Shown here: in pieces, positions 21,152-31,879 of the stretch | Numbering within the stretch: the stretch's first letter is position 1 | Layout: every line of letters begins with the position of its first letter | Assembly (NCBI GenBank): GCA_024682415.1 | Contig: JAIKZG010000032.1 | Span: forward strand, 1-64,000 | DNA: 64,000 nt | Source: Prevotella sp. | Lineage (GTDB): Bacteria > Bacteroidota > Bacteroidia > Bacteroidales > Bacteroidaceae | Reading direction: 5' to 3' | Made by a program: the position numbers and the translations under genes | Notes under the pieces: generated by a model | The model's input: only the letters and a program-made list of their open reading frames with translations | Told to the model about the DNA's origin: nothing | The model's database searches: none

Positions 21152-22453
21152 ATGAAGAAAAATCAAATAGATATTATTACAATGGGGTGCTCTAAAAACC
21201 TCGTTGATAGTGAGTTATTAATGCGTCAGTTTGAAGCCAACGGTTATGAATGCGTTCACGACCCTGAAAATCCCAATGGTGAAATCGCGGTAATCAATAC
21301 ATGCGGTTTTATCGGCGACGCAAAGGAAGAGAGCATTAATACCATATTGAAATTTGTGCAGGCCAAGGAGGAAGGAAAGCTCAATAAACTCTATGTAATG
21401 GGTTGTCTTTCACAGCGATACCAAAAAGAACTTGAGCAGGAAATTCCACAGGTAGATAAATATTACGGCAAGTTTAATTATAAACAGTTGCTCAATGAGC
21501 TTGGCAAGGCTGAAGTGCCTACATGTGACGGCAAACGCCATCTCACCACACCATCTCATTATGCCTATCTGAAAATTGCCGAAGGATGCGACCGCCATTG
21601 CGCTTATTGTGCTATTCCTATTATCACTGGCAAGCATATCAGCCGACCTAAGGAGGATATCCTTCAGGAAGTAAAGGAACTTGTGGCTCAGGGCGTGAAA
21701 GAGTTTCAGGTGATTGCACAGGAATTAACTTATTATGGTGTGGATATTGACGGAAAACGCCATATCGCCGACCTTATTTCCGACATCGCCGACATTCCCG
21801 GAGTGGAGTGGATTCGCCTGCATTATGCTTATCCGAATCAATTCCCGCTTGAATTGCTCGATGTAATGGCGCAGAAACCTAAGGTGTGCAAATATCTTGA
21901 TATTGCTTTGCAACACATTTCCGACCACATGCTTCAGCGTATGCACCGCCATGTTTCCAAAGCCGACACGATTGAGTTGTTGAAGAAAATCAGGGAACGT
22001 GTGCCAGGCATCCACATCCGTACTACTCTGTTGGTCGGATTCCCCGGTGAAACCGATGAAGATTTCCGCGAACTTTACGATTTCGTAAAAGAAGCAAAGT
22101 TTGAGCGTATGGGCGCTTTTGCCTATTCCGAAGAAGAGGGCACTTACAGCGCCGAACATTATGAAGACGATGTTCCAGCCGAAGTAAAGCAACAGCGTCT
22201 TGATTCTCTTATGGCCTTACAGCAGGAGATAAGCACCGAAATAGAGTCTGCCAAGGTAGGCAAGACAATGAAAGTGATTATCGACAGACTGGAAGGCGAT
22301 TACTATGTAGGCCGCACGGAGTTCTGCTCACCAGAGGTAGACCCCGAGGTCTTGATTTCGGCTGATGCCAAGAAACTTGAGATAGGCGAATTTTACAATG
22401 TCACTATTACCGACAGCGATGAATTCGACCTGTTTGGCACAGTAGAAGAATAA
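21152..22453 (+). CDS. rimO: Ribosomal protein S12 methylthiotransferase
   Basis: MGCSKNLVDSE, radical SAM CDRHCAYCAIP, C-terminal TRAM. Confidence 0.96.
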   Translation: MKKNQIDIITMGCSKNLVDSELLMRQFEANGYECVHDPENPNGEIAVINTCGFIGDAKEESINTILKFVQAKEEGKLNKLYVMGCLSQRYQKELEQEIPQVDKYYGKFNYKQLLNELGKAEVPTCDGKRHLTTPSHYAYLKIAEGCDRHCAYCAIPIITGKHISRPKEDILQEVKELVAQGVKEFQVIAQELTYYGVDIDGKRHIADLISDIADIPGVEWIRLHYAYPNQFPLELLDVMAQKPKVCKYLDIALQHISDHMLQRMHRHVSKADTIELLKKIRERVPGIHIRTTLLVGFPGETDEDFRELYDFVKEAKFERMGAFAYSEEEGTYSAEHYEDDVPAEVKQQRLDSLMALQQEISTEIESAKVGKTMKVIIDRLEGDYYVGRTEFCSPEVDPEVLISADAKKLEIGEFYNVTITDSDEFDLFGTVEE

Positions 22454-22481
22454 ACACACACAATTTTTAAAGGTTCAGATT

Positions 22482-22775
22482 ATGAACAATAAGGAGTACA
22501 TTTCAGAATTGGCGAAGCAATGTGGCTATACGCAGGAAAACACCGCTAAGATGGTGAAAACTGTCGTTGATGCCATGACTGATTCTTTCAGCGAGGGCAG
22601 TAGTGTCCAAATTATGGGCTTTGGCACATTCGACGTGAAGAAAAGAATGGAACGCATTGTCGTTAATCCCACTTCAGGTCAGCGCATGATGGTTCCTCCC
22701 AAATTGGTTCTTGCTTTCCGTCCTGTCAATGCTATTAAGGAACAATTAAAGAAAGGAGGCATCGCCTATGAGTAA
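22482..22775 (+). CDS. HU-family DNA-binding protein
   Basis: MNNKEYISELAKQCGYTQENTAKMV...VQIMGFGTFDVKKR. Confidence 0.93.
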   Translation: MNNKEYISELAKQCGYTQENTAKMVKTVVDAMTDSFSEGSSVQIMGFGTFDVKKRMERIVVNPTSGQRMMVPPKLVLAFRPVNAIKEQLKKGGIAYE

Positions 22776-24099
22776 GGAAATGTCAATCATCGATGTATTG
22801 ATGGAGAAAAATAATCTCACATTGGAGCAGGCATCCGACTTCGTGTCTAAGATGTTTGCTTTGGTGGGCGAGGGATTGCAAAAGGATAGAATGGTGAAGA
22901 TTAAAGGTCTTGGCACATTCAAAATGCAACGTGTCAGTCCTCGCGAAAGCGTAGATGTCAATACAGGTGAACGCATCATCATTGAGGGACGCGACAAAAT
23001 ATCGTTCAATCCCGACACTGTTGTGCGTGATATTGTGAATGCTCCTTTTGCGCAGTTTGAAACCGTAATGCTTAACGACGGCGTTGATTTCACCGATATT
23101 GACTCTCAATATGCCGAAGAAGCTTCAAATATGGAGGAGGAAGACGACAGCGTTGTTGAAACATCTCAGCCTGCTGTAGAAACTTCTAATGCAGAGGACG
23201 CTGTCGATGAAGTTCCCAAAGTAGAGGAAGAAAAAGTCGTAATCCCTCAGCCAGTAGTGGAAGCACCACAAGTGGAAGAGAAAAAAGAAACTCCTCAACC
23301 CATTGTTGCGGAAACTTCCAAGGCAGAAGAAAAGAAAACAGAGGAAACTGCAAATATAGATGTGCCGTCGAATGAGAAGGAGTCAAACGTTTCAGAGAAA
23401 GAAAATACTGTATGCCAAAGCACATCAAATTCTGTGGTTGCAGAAAGCACTGCCGACGATAGCGATGACAATGACGGCAGTGCTGATTCCGACAACAGCA
23501 ACAAAGAGGATGACCTTATGGAGCAACTTCAAAAAAGCCATAAGCGATTGCGTCTGCTGGAAATAGCTTTGGCATGTATCATTCTTTGCGGAATAGGCTT
23601 TGCTATTTATTTGGGGAATTCCATCATGAGGCAAAACAACCGTCAGGCTCATCTTGAAGCATTATTGAAGGAAGCGCAGATGAAGTCGGCTAAGAAAGCA
23701 GTTAGCAAAGCCAATGTTTCTCAGAAAGAGGAAACATATAATGTAGAGCCTGCTCAAAAGGCGGATATAGCCCCTGCTGAGAATACTTCTCAAAAGCAAG
23801 CACAGACTGCTAATCCACAGCTGAAGCAGGAAGAAAAACCGAAGGCGGAAGCTAAACCTCAGCCACAGACGGATTCTTACGCAAAATATAATGCCGATCC
23901 GCGTATTCGCACAGGCGCATATAATATTATTGGTGTATCAACCATTGTCAAGGCAAAAGAGGGTCAGACGATAGAAAGCATTAGCCGCACATATCTTGGC
24001 CCTGGAATGGAGTGCTATCTCGAAGCCCTTAACGGCACATCTGTAAAAGCTGGGCAAAACGTAAAGATTCCAAAGCTAAAGCATAAAAAGGCAAAATAA
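22768..24099 (+). CDS. HU/IHF-domain protein fused to an acidic linker, one TM helix and a C-terminal LysM-like domain
   Basis: N-term VKIKGLGTFKMQRVSPRESVDVNTGERI; TM ALACIILCGIGFAIYLG; C-term AKEGQTIESISRTYLGPGMECYLEALNGTSVKAGQNVKIP. Confidence 0.88.
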   Translation: MSKEMSIIDVLMEKNNLTLEQASDFVSKMFALVGEGLQKDRMVKIKGLGTFKMQRVSPRESVDVNTGERIIIEGRDKISFNPDTVVRDIVNAPFAQFETVMLNDGVDFTDIDSQYAEEASNMEEEDDSVVETSQPAVETSNAEDAVDEVPKVEEEKVVIPQPVVEAPQVEEKKETPQPIVAETSKAEEKKTEETANIDVPSNEKESNVSEKENTVCQSTSNSVVAESTADDSDDNDGSADSDNSNKEDDLMEQLQKSHKRLRLLEIALACIILCGIGFAIYLGNSIMRQNNRQAHLEALLKEAQMKSAKKAVSKANVSQKEETYNVEPAQKADIAPAENTSQKQAQTANPQLKQEEKPKAEAKPQPQTDSYAKYNADPRIRTGAYNIIGVSTIVKAKEGQTIESISRTYLGPGMECYLEALNGTSVKAGQNVKIPKLKHKKAK

Positions 24100-24111
24100 T
24101 ATAAGGAATTA

Positions 24112-24176
24112 ATAAAAAAAATAAGAACGATGGATATTCCCACATGCGGAGAATTTCATCGTTCTTATTTTTTTAT
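24112..24176. terminator. Bidirectional terminator
   Basis: AAAAATAAGAACGATG...CATCGTTCTTATTTTT. Confidence 0.85.
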
Positions 24177-24200
24177 GCGCTGTTTTTTGCGTAATACTTT

Positions 24201-27014
24201 TTATTTCAACACCTCTTTTAGAAATCTCGGAGTATATCCTTTCTTGCTCTTCGCCACTTCTTCAGGTGTGCCAGCCACGAGGAGAGTGCCACCGCCACGA
24301 CCGCCTTCCGGACCCATGTCGATAATGTAATCAGCAAGCTTTATCACGTCGAGATTATGCTCAATGATAATCACCGTGTTGCCTTTGTCTACAAGCCTCT
24401 GCAACACATCCATGAGTATTCTTATGTCCTCAAAATGAAGACCAGTGGTAGGCTCATCAAGAATGAAGACAGTCTTTCCCGTGTCCTTCTTGCTTAGTTC
24501 GGTGGCGAGCTTCACGCGCTGGCTCTCACCGCCCGAAAGAGTTGTTGATGGCTGACCAAGCTTGATATATCCCAAGCCCACATCCTGAATAGTCTTTATC
24601 TTGCGCAAGATATTAGGCACATTCTCAAAGAATTCCACCGCCTGATTTATTGTCATGTCGAGAATGTCGGCTATGCTCTTGCCCTTATATCTCACCTCAA
24701 GTGTTTCTCTGTTGTATCTCTTGCCGTGGCACACCTCGCAAGGCACCATCACATCGGGCAGGAAATTCATTTCTATCGTCTTATATCCGTTTCCGCCACA
24801 GGCTTCGCATCGTCCGCCTTTCACGTTGAATGAAAATCTTCCCGGCTTATATCCGCGAATCTTAGCCTCAGGCAAGTTTACGAACAGCGAACGAATGTCG
24901 CTGAAAACGCCTGTATATGTGGCAGGGTTAGAGCGTGGCGTACGTCCGATAGGGCTTTGATCCACATTCACCACCTTGTCTATATATTCCAGTCCCTCAA
25001 TCTTGTCGTAAGGCATAGGCTTTTTCTGAGCGCGGAAGAAATGATGCGACAGAATAGGCTGCAAAGTCTCGTTTATGAGCGTAGATTTTCCCGAACCCGA
25101 AACACCTGTCACTACTATGAGCTTGCCCAATGGAAATTCCACGTCCACATTCTTCAGATTATTGCCTCGCGCGCCCTTTATCCACAGACTATTGCCATTG
25201 CCCTCACGTCTTTTCTCGGGGATTTCTATGGCCTTCACTCCGTTGAGATAATCAGAAGTCATGGTGTGCTGCTTCAGCATTTCTTCGGGCGTGCCCTGAA
25301 ACACCACCTCGCCACCTTTTCTTCCTGCCTTCGGGCCAATGTCTACTATGTAGTCGGCATTGAGCATCATGTCTTTGTCGTGTTCCACCACAATCACCGT
25401 GTTGCCCAAATCCCTCAACTCCTTCAATGAGTTTATCAGTCGCTCGTTGTCCCTCTGATGCAGACCTATACTTGGTTCGTCGAGAATATAGAGCACATTC
25501 ACGAGCTGAGAGCCTATCTGCGTGGCAAGGCGTATGCGCTGACTTTCACCGCCCGAAAGAGTGGCACTCTGGCGGTTGAGCGCGAGATAGTCCAGACCCA
25601 CGTCGAGAAGGAAATCCACTCGTGTGCGTATCTCCTTCACTATCTCGTGAGCAATCTTTTTCTGCTGTTCGTCAAGGTGTTCTTCCACATGGTCGAGCCA
25701 GTCTCTCAGCTCTGTTATGTCGAGATTAGCCACCTCTGAGATGTTCTTATCCCACACACGGTAGGAGAGCGACTCCCTTTTCAGCCTCATGCCCTTACAT
25801 TCCGGGCATTCCACAGTGGCAAGGAATTGCTCAGCCCATTTCTGACCTGCCGCCGAGTCGTCGTTCTCCATCACTTGATGAATATATTTTATCACTCCGT
25901 CAAACTCCACGAAATAGTCTGACGACGTGTGTACGCGTTCCTTTGGAATACGCACATCTTTCAGCGTGCCATACATTATCTCGTTTATGGCATCTTCGCT
26001 CAGTTCTTTGAAAGGAGTTTTCAGCGTCTGGTCGTATTCAGCGAGGATAGCCTCTATCTGCCAGAATATCATCTGGTTTTTGTATTTTCCCAAAGGCTCT
26101 ATCGCACCGTCATGAATGCTCAGCTTCGTGTTTGGCACCACCTTTTTCAAGTCTATCTCATTTACATATCCCAATCCCTTGCAATGAGGGCAAGCACCCT
26201 CAGGAGAGTTGAAAGAGAATATGTTAGGCGCGGGATCACCGTATGAAATTCCGCTCACGGGGTCCATGAGCTTTTTAGAGAAGTTGCGAGCCTCATTGGT
26301 GTCTTTCTCCATTATCATTATCGTGCCATCGCCCTGCTTCATAGCCGTTTCTATGCTGTGGCGAAGTCGCTCATCATCTTTGGCCTGCACTTTCAGCTTA
26401 TCGATTACCACCTCAATGTTGTGGTTCTTGTATCTGTCCACCTTCATGCCTTGCCTTATCTCGGCTATTTCTCCGTCTACTCTGGCATATAGATACCCCT
26501 TTCGGCGCATACTCTCGAAAAGCTCACGATAATGGCCCTTTCTCTGCTTCACCAGCGGCGCGAGAATGAATATAGGTTTGTCGGCATATTCAGAAAGAAT
26601 CATGCTAATAATCTTCTCCTCGGTGTATTTCACCATCTTTTCGCCCGAAACATAGCTATAAGCCGTGCCGGCGCGAGCGTAAAGCAGACGCAGATAATCG
26701 TAAATCTCTGTCGTTGTGCCCACCGTAGAGCGAGGATTTTTGTTGGTAGTCTTCTGCTCAATGCTGATTACAGGGCTTAATCCCGTAATCTTGTCCACAT
26801 CGGGACGCTCCATGTTGCCTAAGAAATTACGGGCATAAGCCGAGAAAGTTTCTATGTATCGTCTTTGTCCTTCAGCAAAAATGGTATCGAAAGCCAACGA
26901 CGACTTTCCCGAACCCGAAAGACCTGTTATCACCGTGAGTTTGTTTCGAGGGATTGTCACGTCCACATTTTTCAGATTGTGCACGCGTGCTCCCCAAATA
27001 TTTATGTTATCCAT
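24201..27014 (-). CDS. uvrA: Excinuclease ABC subunit A
   Basis: [14 protein letters not shown], zinc-finger CxxC pairs, [13 protein letters not shown]. Confidence 0.98.
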   Translation of the reverse strand: MDNINIWGARVHNLKNVDVTIPRNKLTVITGLSGSGKSSLAFDTIFAEGQRRYIETFSAYARNFLGNMERPDVDKITGLSPVISIEQKTTNKNPRSTVGTTTEIYDYLRLLYARAGTAYSYVSGEKMVKYTEEKIISMILSEYADKPIFILAPLVKQRKGHYRELFESMRRKGYLYARVDGEIAEIRQGMKVDRYKNHNIEVVIDKLKVQAKDDERLRHSIETAMKQGDGTIMIMEKDTNEARNFSKKLMDPVSGISYGDPAPNIFSFNSPEGACPHCKGLGYVNEIDLKKVVPNTKLSIHDGAIEPLGKYKNQMIFWQIEAILAEYDQTLKTPFKELSEDAINEIMYGTLKDVRIPKERVHTSSDYFVEFDGVIKYIHQVMENDDSAAGQKWAEQFLATVECPECKGMRLKRESLSYRVWDKNISEVANLDITELRDWLDHVEEHLDEQQKKIAHEIVKEIRTRVDFLLDVGLDYLALNRQSATLSGGESQRIRLATQIGSQLVNVLYILDEPSIGLHQRDNERLINSLKELRDLGNTVIVVEHDKDMMLNADYIVDIGPKAGRKGGEVVFQGTPEEMLKQHTMTSDYLNGVKAIEIPEKRREGNGNSLWIKGARGNNLKNVDVEFPLGKLIVVTGVSGSGKSTLINETLQPILSHHFFRAQKKPMPYDKIEGLEYIDKVVNVDQSPIGRTPRSNPATYTGVFSDIRSLFVNLPEAKIRGYKPGRFSFNVKGGRCEACGGNGYKTIEMNFLPDVMVPCEVCHGKRYNRETLEVRYKGKSIADILDMTINQAVEFFENVPNILRKIKTIQDVGLGYIKLGQPSTTLSGGESQRVKLATELSKKDTGKTVFILDEPTTGLHFEDIRILMDVLQRLVDKGNTVIIIEHNLDVIKLADYIIDMGPEGGRGGGTLLVAGTPEEVAKSKKGYTPRFLKEVLK

Positions 27015-27023
27015 CTATGTGTT

Positions 27024-27749
27024 TTAATTCGTTGTTGTAGTTTCTGTGAATCCGCGCAATAAATTCACGTCAGTCTTTATGTCAAACACCCTGCCGTCGG
27101 CGCCCTTTGCCCTTACTCGGCAGAAATACACGCCTTGCTTCACGGCATTGCCCTTGTAAGTGCCGTCCCAGCCTTTTGAGGGGTCGGTCCATTCAAACAG
27201 TTTCTGCCCCCATCGGTTGAAGATGTAGGCATGAAAATCCACTATGCTCTGATAATTGCTCATGGGCTTATATATGTCGTTGATGTCGTCGCCGTTGGGC
27301 GAAAAAGCATTCGGCATTTCAAGTTTACTTTCTGATATTGAAACTGTTATGGCTCTTGCTTCAAGCCAATATTCATCACCATATCTTACTGTGTCGTTGC
27401 CCTGAGTGAATGTGGCATACAGCTTCACGAGGTGAGTGCCCGATGTGTTGAACACGTAGTCTGTGTTTTCCTCATATCTTATTATGTAAGGCGTTTTTTC
27501 GTTTTCTCTGTAAAAGCGCCATTCATAATATGCGTTCCATCCGTCGGCGTTTTCTGTGCCTGCCGAAAGGGTAGCTTTTACCGGCGCAGAACCAGAAAAA
27601 GCAATGCCTTCCTGCTCGTCGCCTGTCGTGGCGATGAACTTTGCCGTAGGGTTTATCGTCGGCTCATTGTCGGCTTTCGCGTATTGAGCCGCCATTATGA
27701 TGAGCGCAAGGATGTTGATTATCAATTTCATTATCGACTTATTTATCAT
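27024..27749 (-). CDS. Gliding motility-associated C-terminal domain protein (putative T9SS cargo)
   Basis: [17 protein letters not shown]...[33 protein letters not shown]. Confidence 0.9.
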   Translation of the reverse strand: MINKSIMKLIINILALIIMAAQYAKADNEPTINPTAKFIATTGDEQEGIAFSGSAPVKATLSAGTENADGWNAYYEWRFYRENEKTPYIIRYEENTDYVFNTSGTHLVKLYATFTQGNDTVRYGDEYWLEARAITVSISESKLEMPNAFSPNGDDINDIYKPMSNYQSIVDFHAYIFNRWGQKLFEWTDPSKGWDGTYKGNAVKQGVYFCRVRAKGADGRVFDIKTDVNLLRGFTETTTTN

Positions 27750-27770
27750 GCAAAAATAGTCATTTTTGGT

Positions 27771-27920
27771 AAGATATGCAGCGTTTCAAAAATAAAAATG
27801 AATAAAATCCCTTTGCATTTCTCTCAACTTGCAGTATCTTTAGATAAGATACGTGGCGTTTCGAAAGCAAAAATGAATGAATTCATTTTGTGCTTTACTC
27901 AACTTGCAGTATCTTTGCAA
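27771..27920 (+). repeat. Imperfect 75-bp tandem duplication (2 units) ending in a promoter-like AGTATCTTTGCA
   Basis: aagatAyGyrGCGTTTCrAAA..AAAAATGAAT...CTCAACTTGCAGTATCTTT at 27771 and 27846. Confidence 0.88.
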
Positions 27921-27980
27921 GAAAATCAAGAGATTTTTCTCACAACAATCTAACATAAAAATATATATAGCAATAGTATT

Positions 27981-29384
27981 ATGAATTTTATCATGCATAA
28001 GAGTGTAATAAAGTGCGTATTCGCATTTTGCGCACTCGGTTTCTCTTCAAATATCTATGCTCAGGCGCAATGGCAAGACATGTATAAGGTGAAAAAGAAA
28101 GATACAATGTTTGGCATTGCAAAGCTGTATGGCATTACTGTAGACGAACTTATAAAGGCTAATCCCGATATGGCGTTGCCAGGATATACATTGAAAAAGG
28201 GCGACTACATCTATATTCCTGTGGCTAAAACCCAGAAGCCTGCCACGCCTGCAACCACGGCTAATAATGCCTTCACTGCTCAGCCTTCACAGGCTCACAA
28301 CGCTTCACGCACAGGCGACATTCGCCAACGTGCCATCAATGTGGGAGTGATGCTTCCTCTCCACAATGTAGATGGCGACGGCAAGCGAATGACAGAATAT
28401 TACAGAGGATTTCTCATGGCCTGCGAAAACCTCAAGGCAAGTGGAATCTCAGTGAATGTAAACGCATGGAATGTAGCTATAGATTCCGACATACGCCAGA
28501 CATTGCTCGACCCTAAGGCAAAGGAATGCGACATCATTTTCGGTCCTCTCTATACCAAGCAGGTGAAGAGTGTGGCTGATTTCTGCAAGCGCAATGGCTC
28601 TAAGCTCGTGATACCATTCTCTATCACAGCCAACGATGTGCAGACCAACAATGCCGTAATACAGGTGTATCAGACTCCTGCCGACCTGAACGAACACGCC
28701 ATAAAGTCTTATCTTGAGCGTTTCCCGGATGCTCATGCCGTAATCGTAGATTGCAGCGATTCGCTAAGCGATAAGGGTGCATTCACCTATGGCTTGCGCA
28801 AGCAGTTAGACGCTCGTGGTCAGCAATATAGCCTCACAAGCTTAAAGTCAAACGAAAGCTCATTTGCCAACGCTTTCAGCAAGACGAAGCCTAATGTTGT
28901 GATACTCAATACAGGGCGTTCACCTCAGCTCAACGCCACTTTTGCCCGTCTCAACAGCCTCACGGCAAAACATCCCGATCTGCGCATTTCAATGTTTGGT
29001 TACACAGAGTGGCTTATGTATACAAGCGTTTATCTTGAACTTTTTCATAAGTACGACGCCTATATTCCTACCACATTCTATTACAACTCAGCGTCTACAT
29101 CTACGCGCGTGCTCGAACAGCAGTATCGCCGATGGTTCAGAACAGATATGCAGCAGGCATTGCCACGCTTCGCCCTCACTGGCTACGACCATGCGGAATA
29201 TTTCCTCCGCGGACTTCATGAGCACGGACTTTGGTTTAATGGCTCACGCTCTGCCAGCACCTATGTTTCTTTGCAGTCGCCAATGCACTTCGTAAAGGTG
29301 GGCAACGATGGCGGACTGAAGAATACTGCTTTCATGCTCGTACACTACAAAAAGAATGGAACTTCAGAATCAATAAATTATTAA
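27981..29384 (+). CDS. Secreted LysM protein with periplasmic-binding-protein-like domain
   Basis: LysM MYKVKKKDTMFGIAKLYGITVDELIKANPD; then INVGVMLPLHNVDGDGKRMTEYYRGFLMA. Confidence 0.85.
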   Translation: MNFIMHKSVIKCVFAFCALGFSSNIYAQAQWQDMYKVKKKDTMFGIAKLYGITVDELIKANPDMALPGYTLKKGDYIYIPVAKTQKPATPATTANNAFTAQPSQAHNASRTGDIRQRAINVGVMLPLHNVDGDGKRMTEYYRGFLMACENLKASGISVNVNAWNVAIDSDIRQTLLDPKAKECDIIFGPLYTKQVKSVADFCKRNGSKLVIPFSITANDVQTNNAVIQVYQTPADLNEHAIKSYLERFPDAHAVIVDCSDSLSDKGAFTYGLRKQLDARGQQYSLTSLKSNESSFANAFSKTKPNVVILNTGRSPQLNATFARLNSLTAKHPDLRISMFGYTEWLMYTSVYLELFHKYDAYIPTTFYYNSASTSTRVLEQQYRRWFRTDMQQALPRFALTGYDHAEYFLRGLHEHGLWFNGSRSASTYVSLQSPMHFVKVGNDGGLKNTAFMLVHYKKNGTSESINY

Positions 29385-30161
29385 ATGTTGAATAAAAAAA
29401 TAAAACTTACTTTCCTTGCGCTTTTCCTTCTCGCATCAGGGGCGCATGCTCAGATAGGCGAACATCGCAACGACCTCGCCATTGGCGTAAACGGCGGCTA
29501 TGTGTTGAGCAACATCGGCTTCACTCCTAAAGTGAACCAGGGCATGCACACTGGCTTCACGGGAGGCATTTCAGCCCGCTATGTCAGCGAGAAATATTTC
29601 TCCACCATCTGCTCTATCTATGCCGAGCTCAACTATGCCAACATCGGCTGGAAGGAAGACATAAAGAACATGGATGGAAGCGCGTTTATCGACAAGACCA
29701 CGGGCAACCCTCAAGAGTACACTCGTTCGCTCACATATATTCAGCTCCCCGTCTTTGCCCATCTGGCATGGGGAAGGGAAGTGAAAGGCTGCAACTTCTT
29801 CCTTAATCTCGGTCCGCAGTTTGGATTTCTCATGAGCGAGAGCACAAAGACCAATTTCACCGTCACCCCCGATTACGAGAAGAATGGCTATGCTGAGGGG
29901 CGTGCCTTCAAGCATGTGGCTCAGGACACGATGAAAGTGGAAAACAAATTCGATTATGGTATTGCCGCCGGCATCGGTATGGAATATTCCAACAGTAAGC
30001 TCGGCCATTTCCTCATCGAGGCGCGCTATTATTACGGCTTGGGAAATATCTATGGCGACTCCAAGCGTGATTATTTCTCAAAATCGAATATCGGCAACAT
30101 AGTGCTCAAGGCTACATATCTATTTGATATTACGCGCACTAAGGGCACAAGTAGAAAGTAA
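29385..30161 (+). CDS. Outer-membrane beta-barrel (PorT-like) protein
   Basis: Signal peptide; GTSRK end; VNGGYVLSNIGFTPKVNQGMHTGFTGGISARYVSEKYFS. Confidence 0.8.
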   Translation: MLNKKIKLTFLALFLLASGAHAQIGEHRNDLAIGVNGGYVLSNIGFTPKVNQGMHTGFTGGISARYVSEKYFSTICSIYAELNYANIGWKEDIKNMDGSAFIDKTTGNPQEYTRSLTYIQLPVFAHLAWGREVKGCNFFLNLGPQFGFLMSESTKTNFTVTPDYEKNGYAEGRAFKHVAQDTMKVENKFDYGIAAGIGMEYSNSKLGHFLIEARYYYGLGNIYGDSKRDYFSKSNIGNIVLKATYLFDITRTKGTSRK

Positions 30162-30171
30162 AAGTTTATAT

Positions 30172-31269
30172 ATGGATAAAACTCTTCGCTCACAACTCGT
30201 CTGGCTGTGCAACGTCACTGGCAAGCCAATCTTGAAGCTCACCAACAAAGACTATGCCGACAACGGCCTGCAAACCATTGTCGACAAATATGGTTCTGCT
30301 TACAACGCCAATCTGATAGTTTTTAATGAGTTGCAGCACACCATCACGGGATGGCCCGGAGGAAAGCCCGATGCCGACGACACCTATCGCCCAGAGCGTG
30401 CCAAGCCATGGCCAAAGAGGGTAGTAGTGTTCTCGCCCCATCCCGACGACGATGTAATTTCCATGGGTGGCACCATCCGCCGACTGGTGAATCATGGTCA
30501 TGAGGTGCATGTGGCTTACGAAACGTCGGGCGACATTGCCGTGAGCGATGAAGAGGTAATGAAATATATGCACTTCATCAACGGCTTCAACCAGCTTTTC
30601 GGTGGAGATTTCGATGAAGTGATAAAGCAGAAATACAACGAGATAAAGCAATTCCTTGCCGAGAAGCAGCCATCAGATTTAGATTCGCGCGACATTCTCA
30701 CCATCAAAGGTCTTATCCGTCGTGGAGAGGCTCGCATGGCTTGCGCTTACAATGGCATTCCAAAGAAAAACGTGCATTTTCTCGACCTTCCTTTCTATGA
30801 ATCGGGCAAAGTGGAGAAGCTCCCTATGACCGATGCCGACATCAACATCGTGAAGGCACTTTTGCAAGACGTGAAGCCTCATCAGATTTTTGTCGCCGCC
30901 GACTGGGCCGATCCTCATGCCACCCATAAGAAATGCACCGAAGCCGTGTTTCAGGCATTCGATGATGCCGTGGCAAAAGGCGAGGAATGGACTCGCGACT
31001 GCATCATCTGGATGTATCGTGGTGCGTGGGCAGAATGGGCTGTCGAGGAAATAGACATGTGTGTGCCGCTCAGCCCCGAGGAGCTTCTTGCCAAGCGCAC
31101 CGCCATCCTCAAACATCAGTCGCAGGCAGAGGGTGCGCCATTCCTTGGCGACGACGAGCGATTATTCTGGCAGAGAGCCGAAGACCGCAATCGTGGCACG
31201 GCAGAGGTCTACGACCGCCTTGGGCTTGCCTGTTATGAAGCAATGGAAGCCTTCAAGAGGAGGGGATAA
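30172..31269 (+). CDS. PIG-L family deacetylase resembling only the C-terminal half of Bacteroidales NagB-PIG-L proteins
   Basis: VVVFSPHPDDDVISMGGTIRRLVNHGHEVHVAYETSGDIAVSDEE. Confidence 0.88.
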   Translation: MDKTLRSQLVWLCNVTGKPILKLTNKDYADNGLQTIVDKYGSAYNANLIVFNELQHTITGWPGGKPDADDTYRPERAKPWPKRVVVFSPHPDDDVISMGGTIRRLVNHGHEVHVAYETSGDIAVSDEEVMKYMHFINGFNQLFGGDFDEVIKQKYNEIKQFLAEKQPSDLDSRDILTIKGLIRRGEARMACAYNGIPKKNVHFLDLPFYESGKVEKLPMTDADINIVKALLQDVKPHQIFVAADWADPHATHKKCTEAVFQAFDDAVAKGEEWTRDCIIWMYRGAWAEWAVEEIDMCVPLSPEELLAKRTAILKHQSQAEGAPFLGDDERLFWQRAEDRNRGTAEVYDRLGLACYEAMEAFKRRG

Positions 31270-31294
31270 GAAAAAGAAAAATCAACTATTTTTT

Positions 31295-31663
31295 ATGGGA
31301 AGAAATAAATTTTCACAGCAGGAAATAAAGAATATAGGCAAATTGCTGAAACTGAAAAACGCGGGAAATCGCTTTCAGCAGAAACAGGTGCGCCACGAGC
31401 TGCGCACAAAGTATGAATTCAATATCTCTGATTTTAATGAGCCTGGCAAGGCGTTTGGAGAAGAGGAGCTGGAAGATGCTCTAAAGCGTGGCGCGATACA
31501 GATTCTCGACGACGCCACGATAGCCGACATGAAGGCAAAGCGCGCTCGCGATAAGGCAAAAGACGAAGCTAAGCGACAGCAGGAAGCCATTGCAAGCGGT
31601 GAGCAGACCGACTGGCAACAGGCAGTAAAGGAATGGGAAGACTGGGAGAAGTCGCAGAAATAG
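31295..31663 (+). CDS. Small charged hypothetical protein (122 aa)
   Basis: Open frame with start directly after the PIG-L gene. Confidence 0.55.
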   Translation: MGRNKFSQQEIKNIGKLLKLKNAGNRFQQKQVRHELRTKYEFNISDFNEPGKAFGEEELEDALKRGAIQILDDATIADMKAKRARDKAKDEAKRQQEAIASGEQTDWQQAVKEWEDWEKSQK

Positions 31664-31686
31664 ATTGTTCGCAAAAGAAAAAACAT

Positions 31687-31736
31687 AAAACGTATTTAAA
31701 GCACACTGCAATAATTGCTTTAAATACGTTTTTTTA
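31687..31736 (+). terminator. Strong terminator
   Basis: AAAACGTATTTAAAGCA-N12-TGCTTTAAATACGTTTTTTT. Confidence 0.92.
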
Positions 31737-31879
31737 TTTATATATAAGGTAAGCTTTTCAAAATATGGAGCAAGAAAAGTTTAAATCCTATTTTGGTTTA
31801 GATTAAAATCAAATTCTCAAATTCAAACAAGATTATTGAAAAGCATTTTTCCCTAAAATCAAAGGGGGAAAATGCGTTT

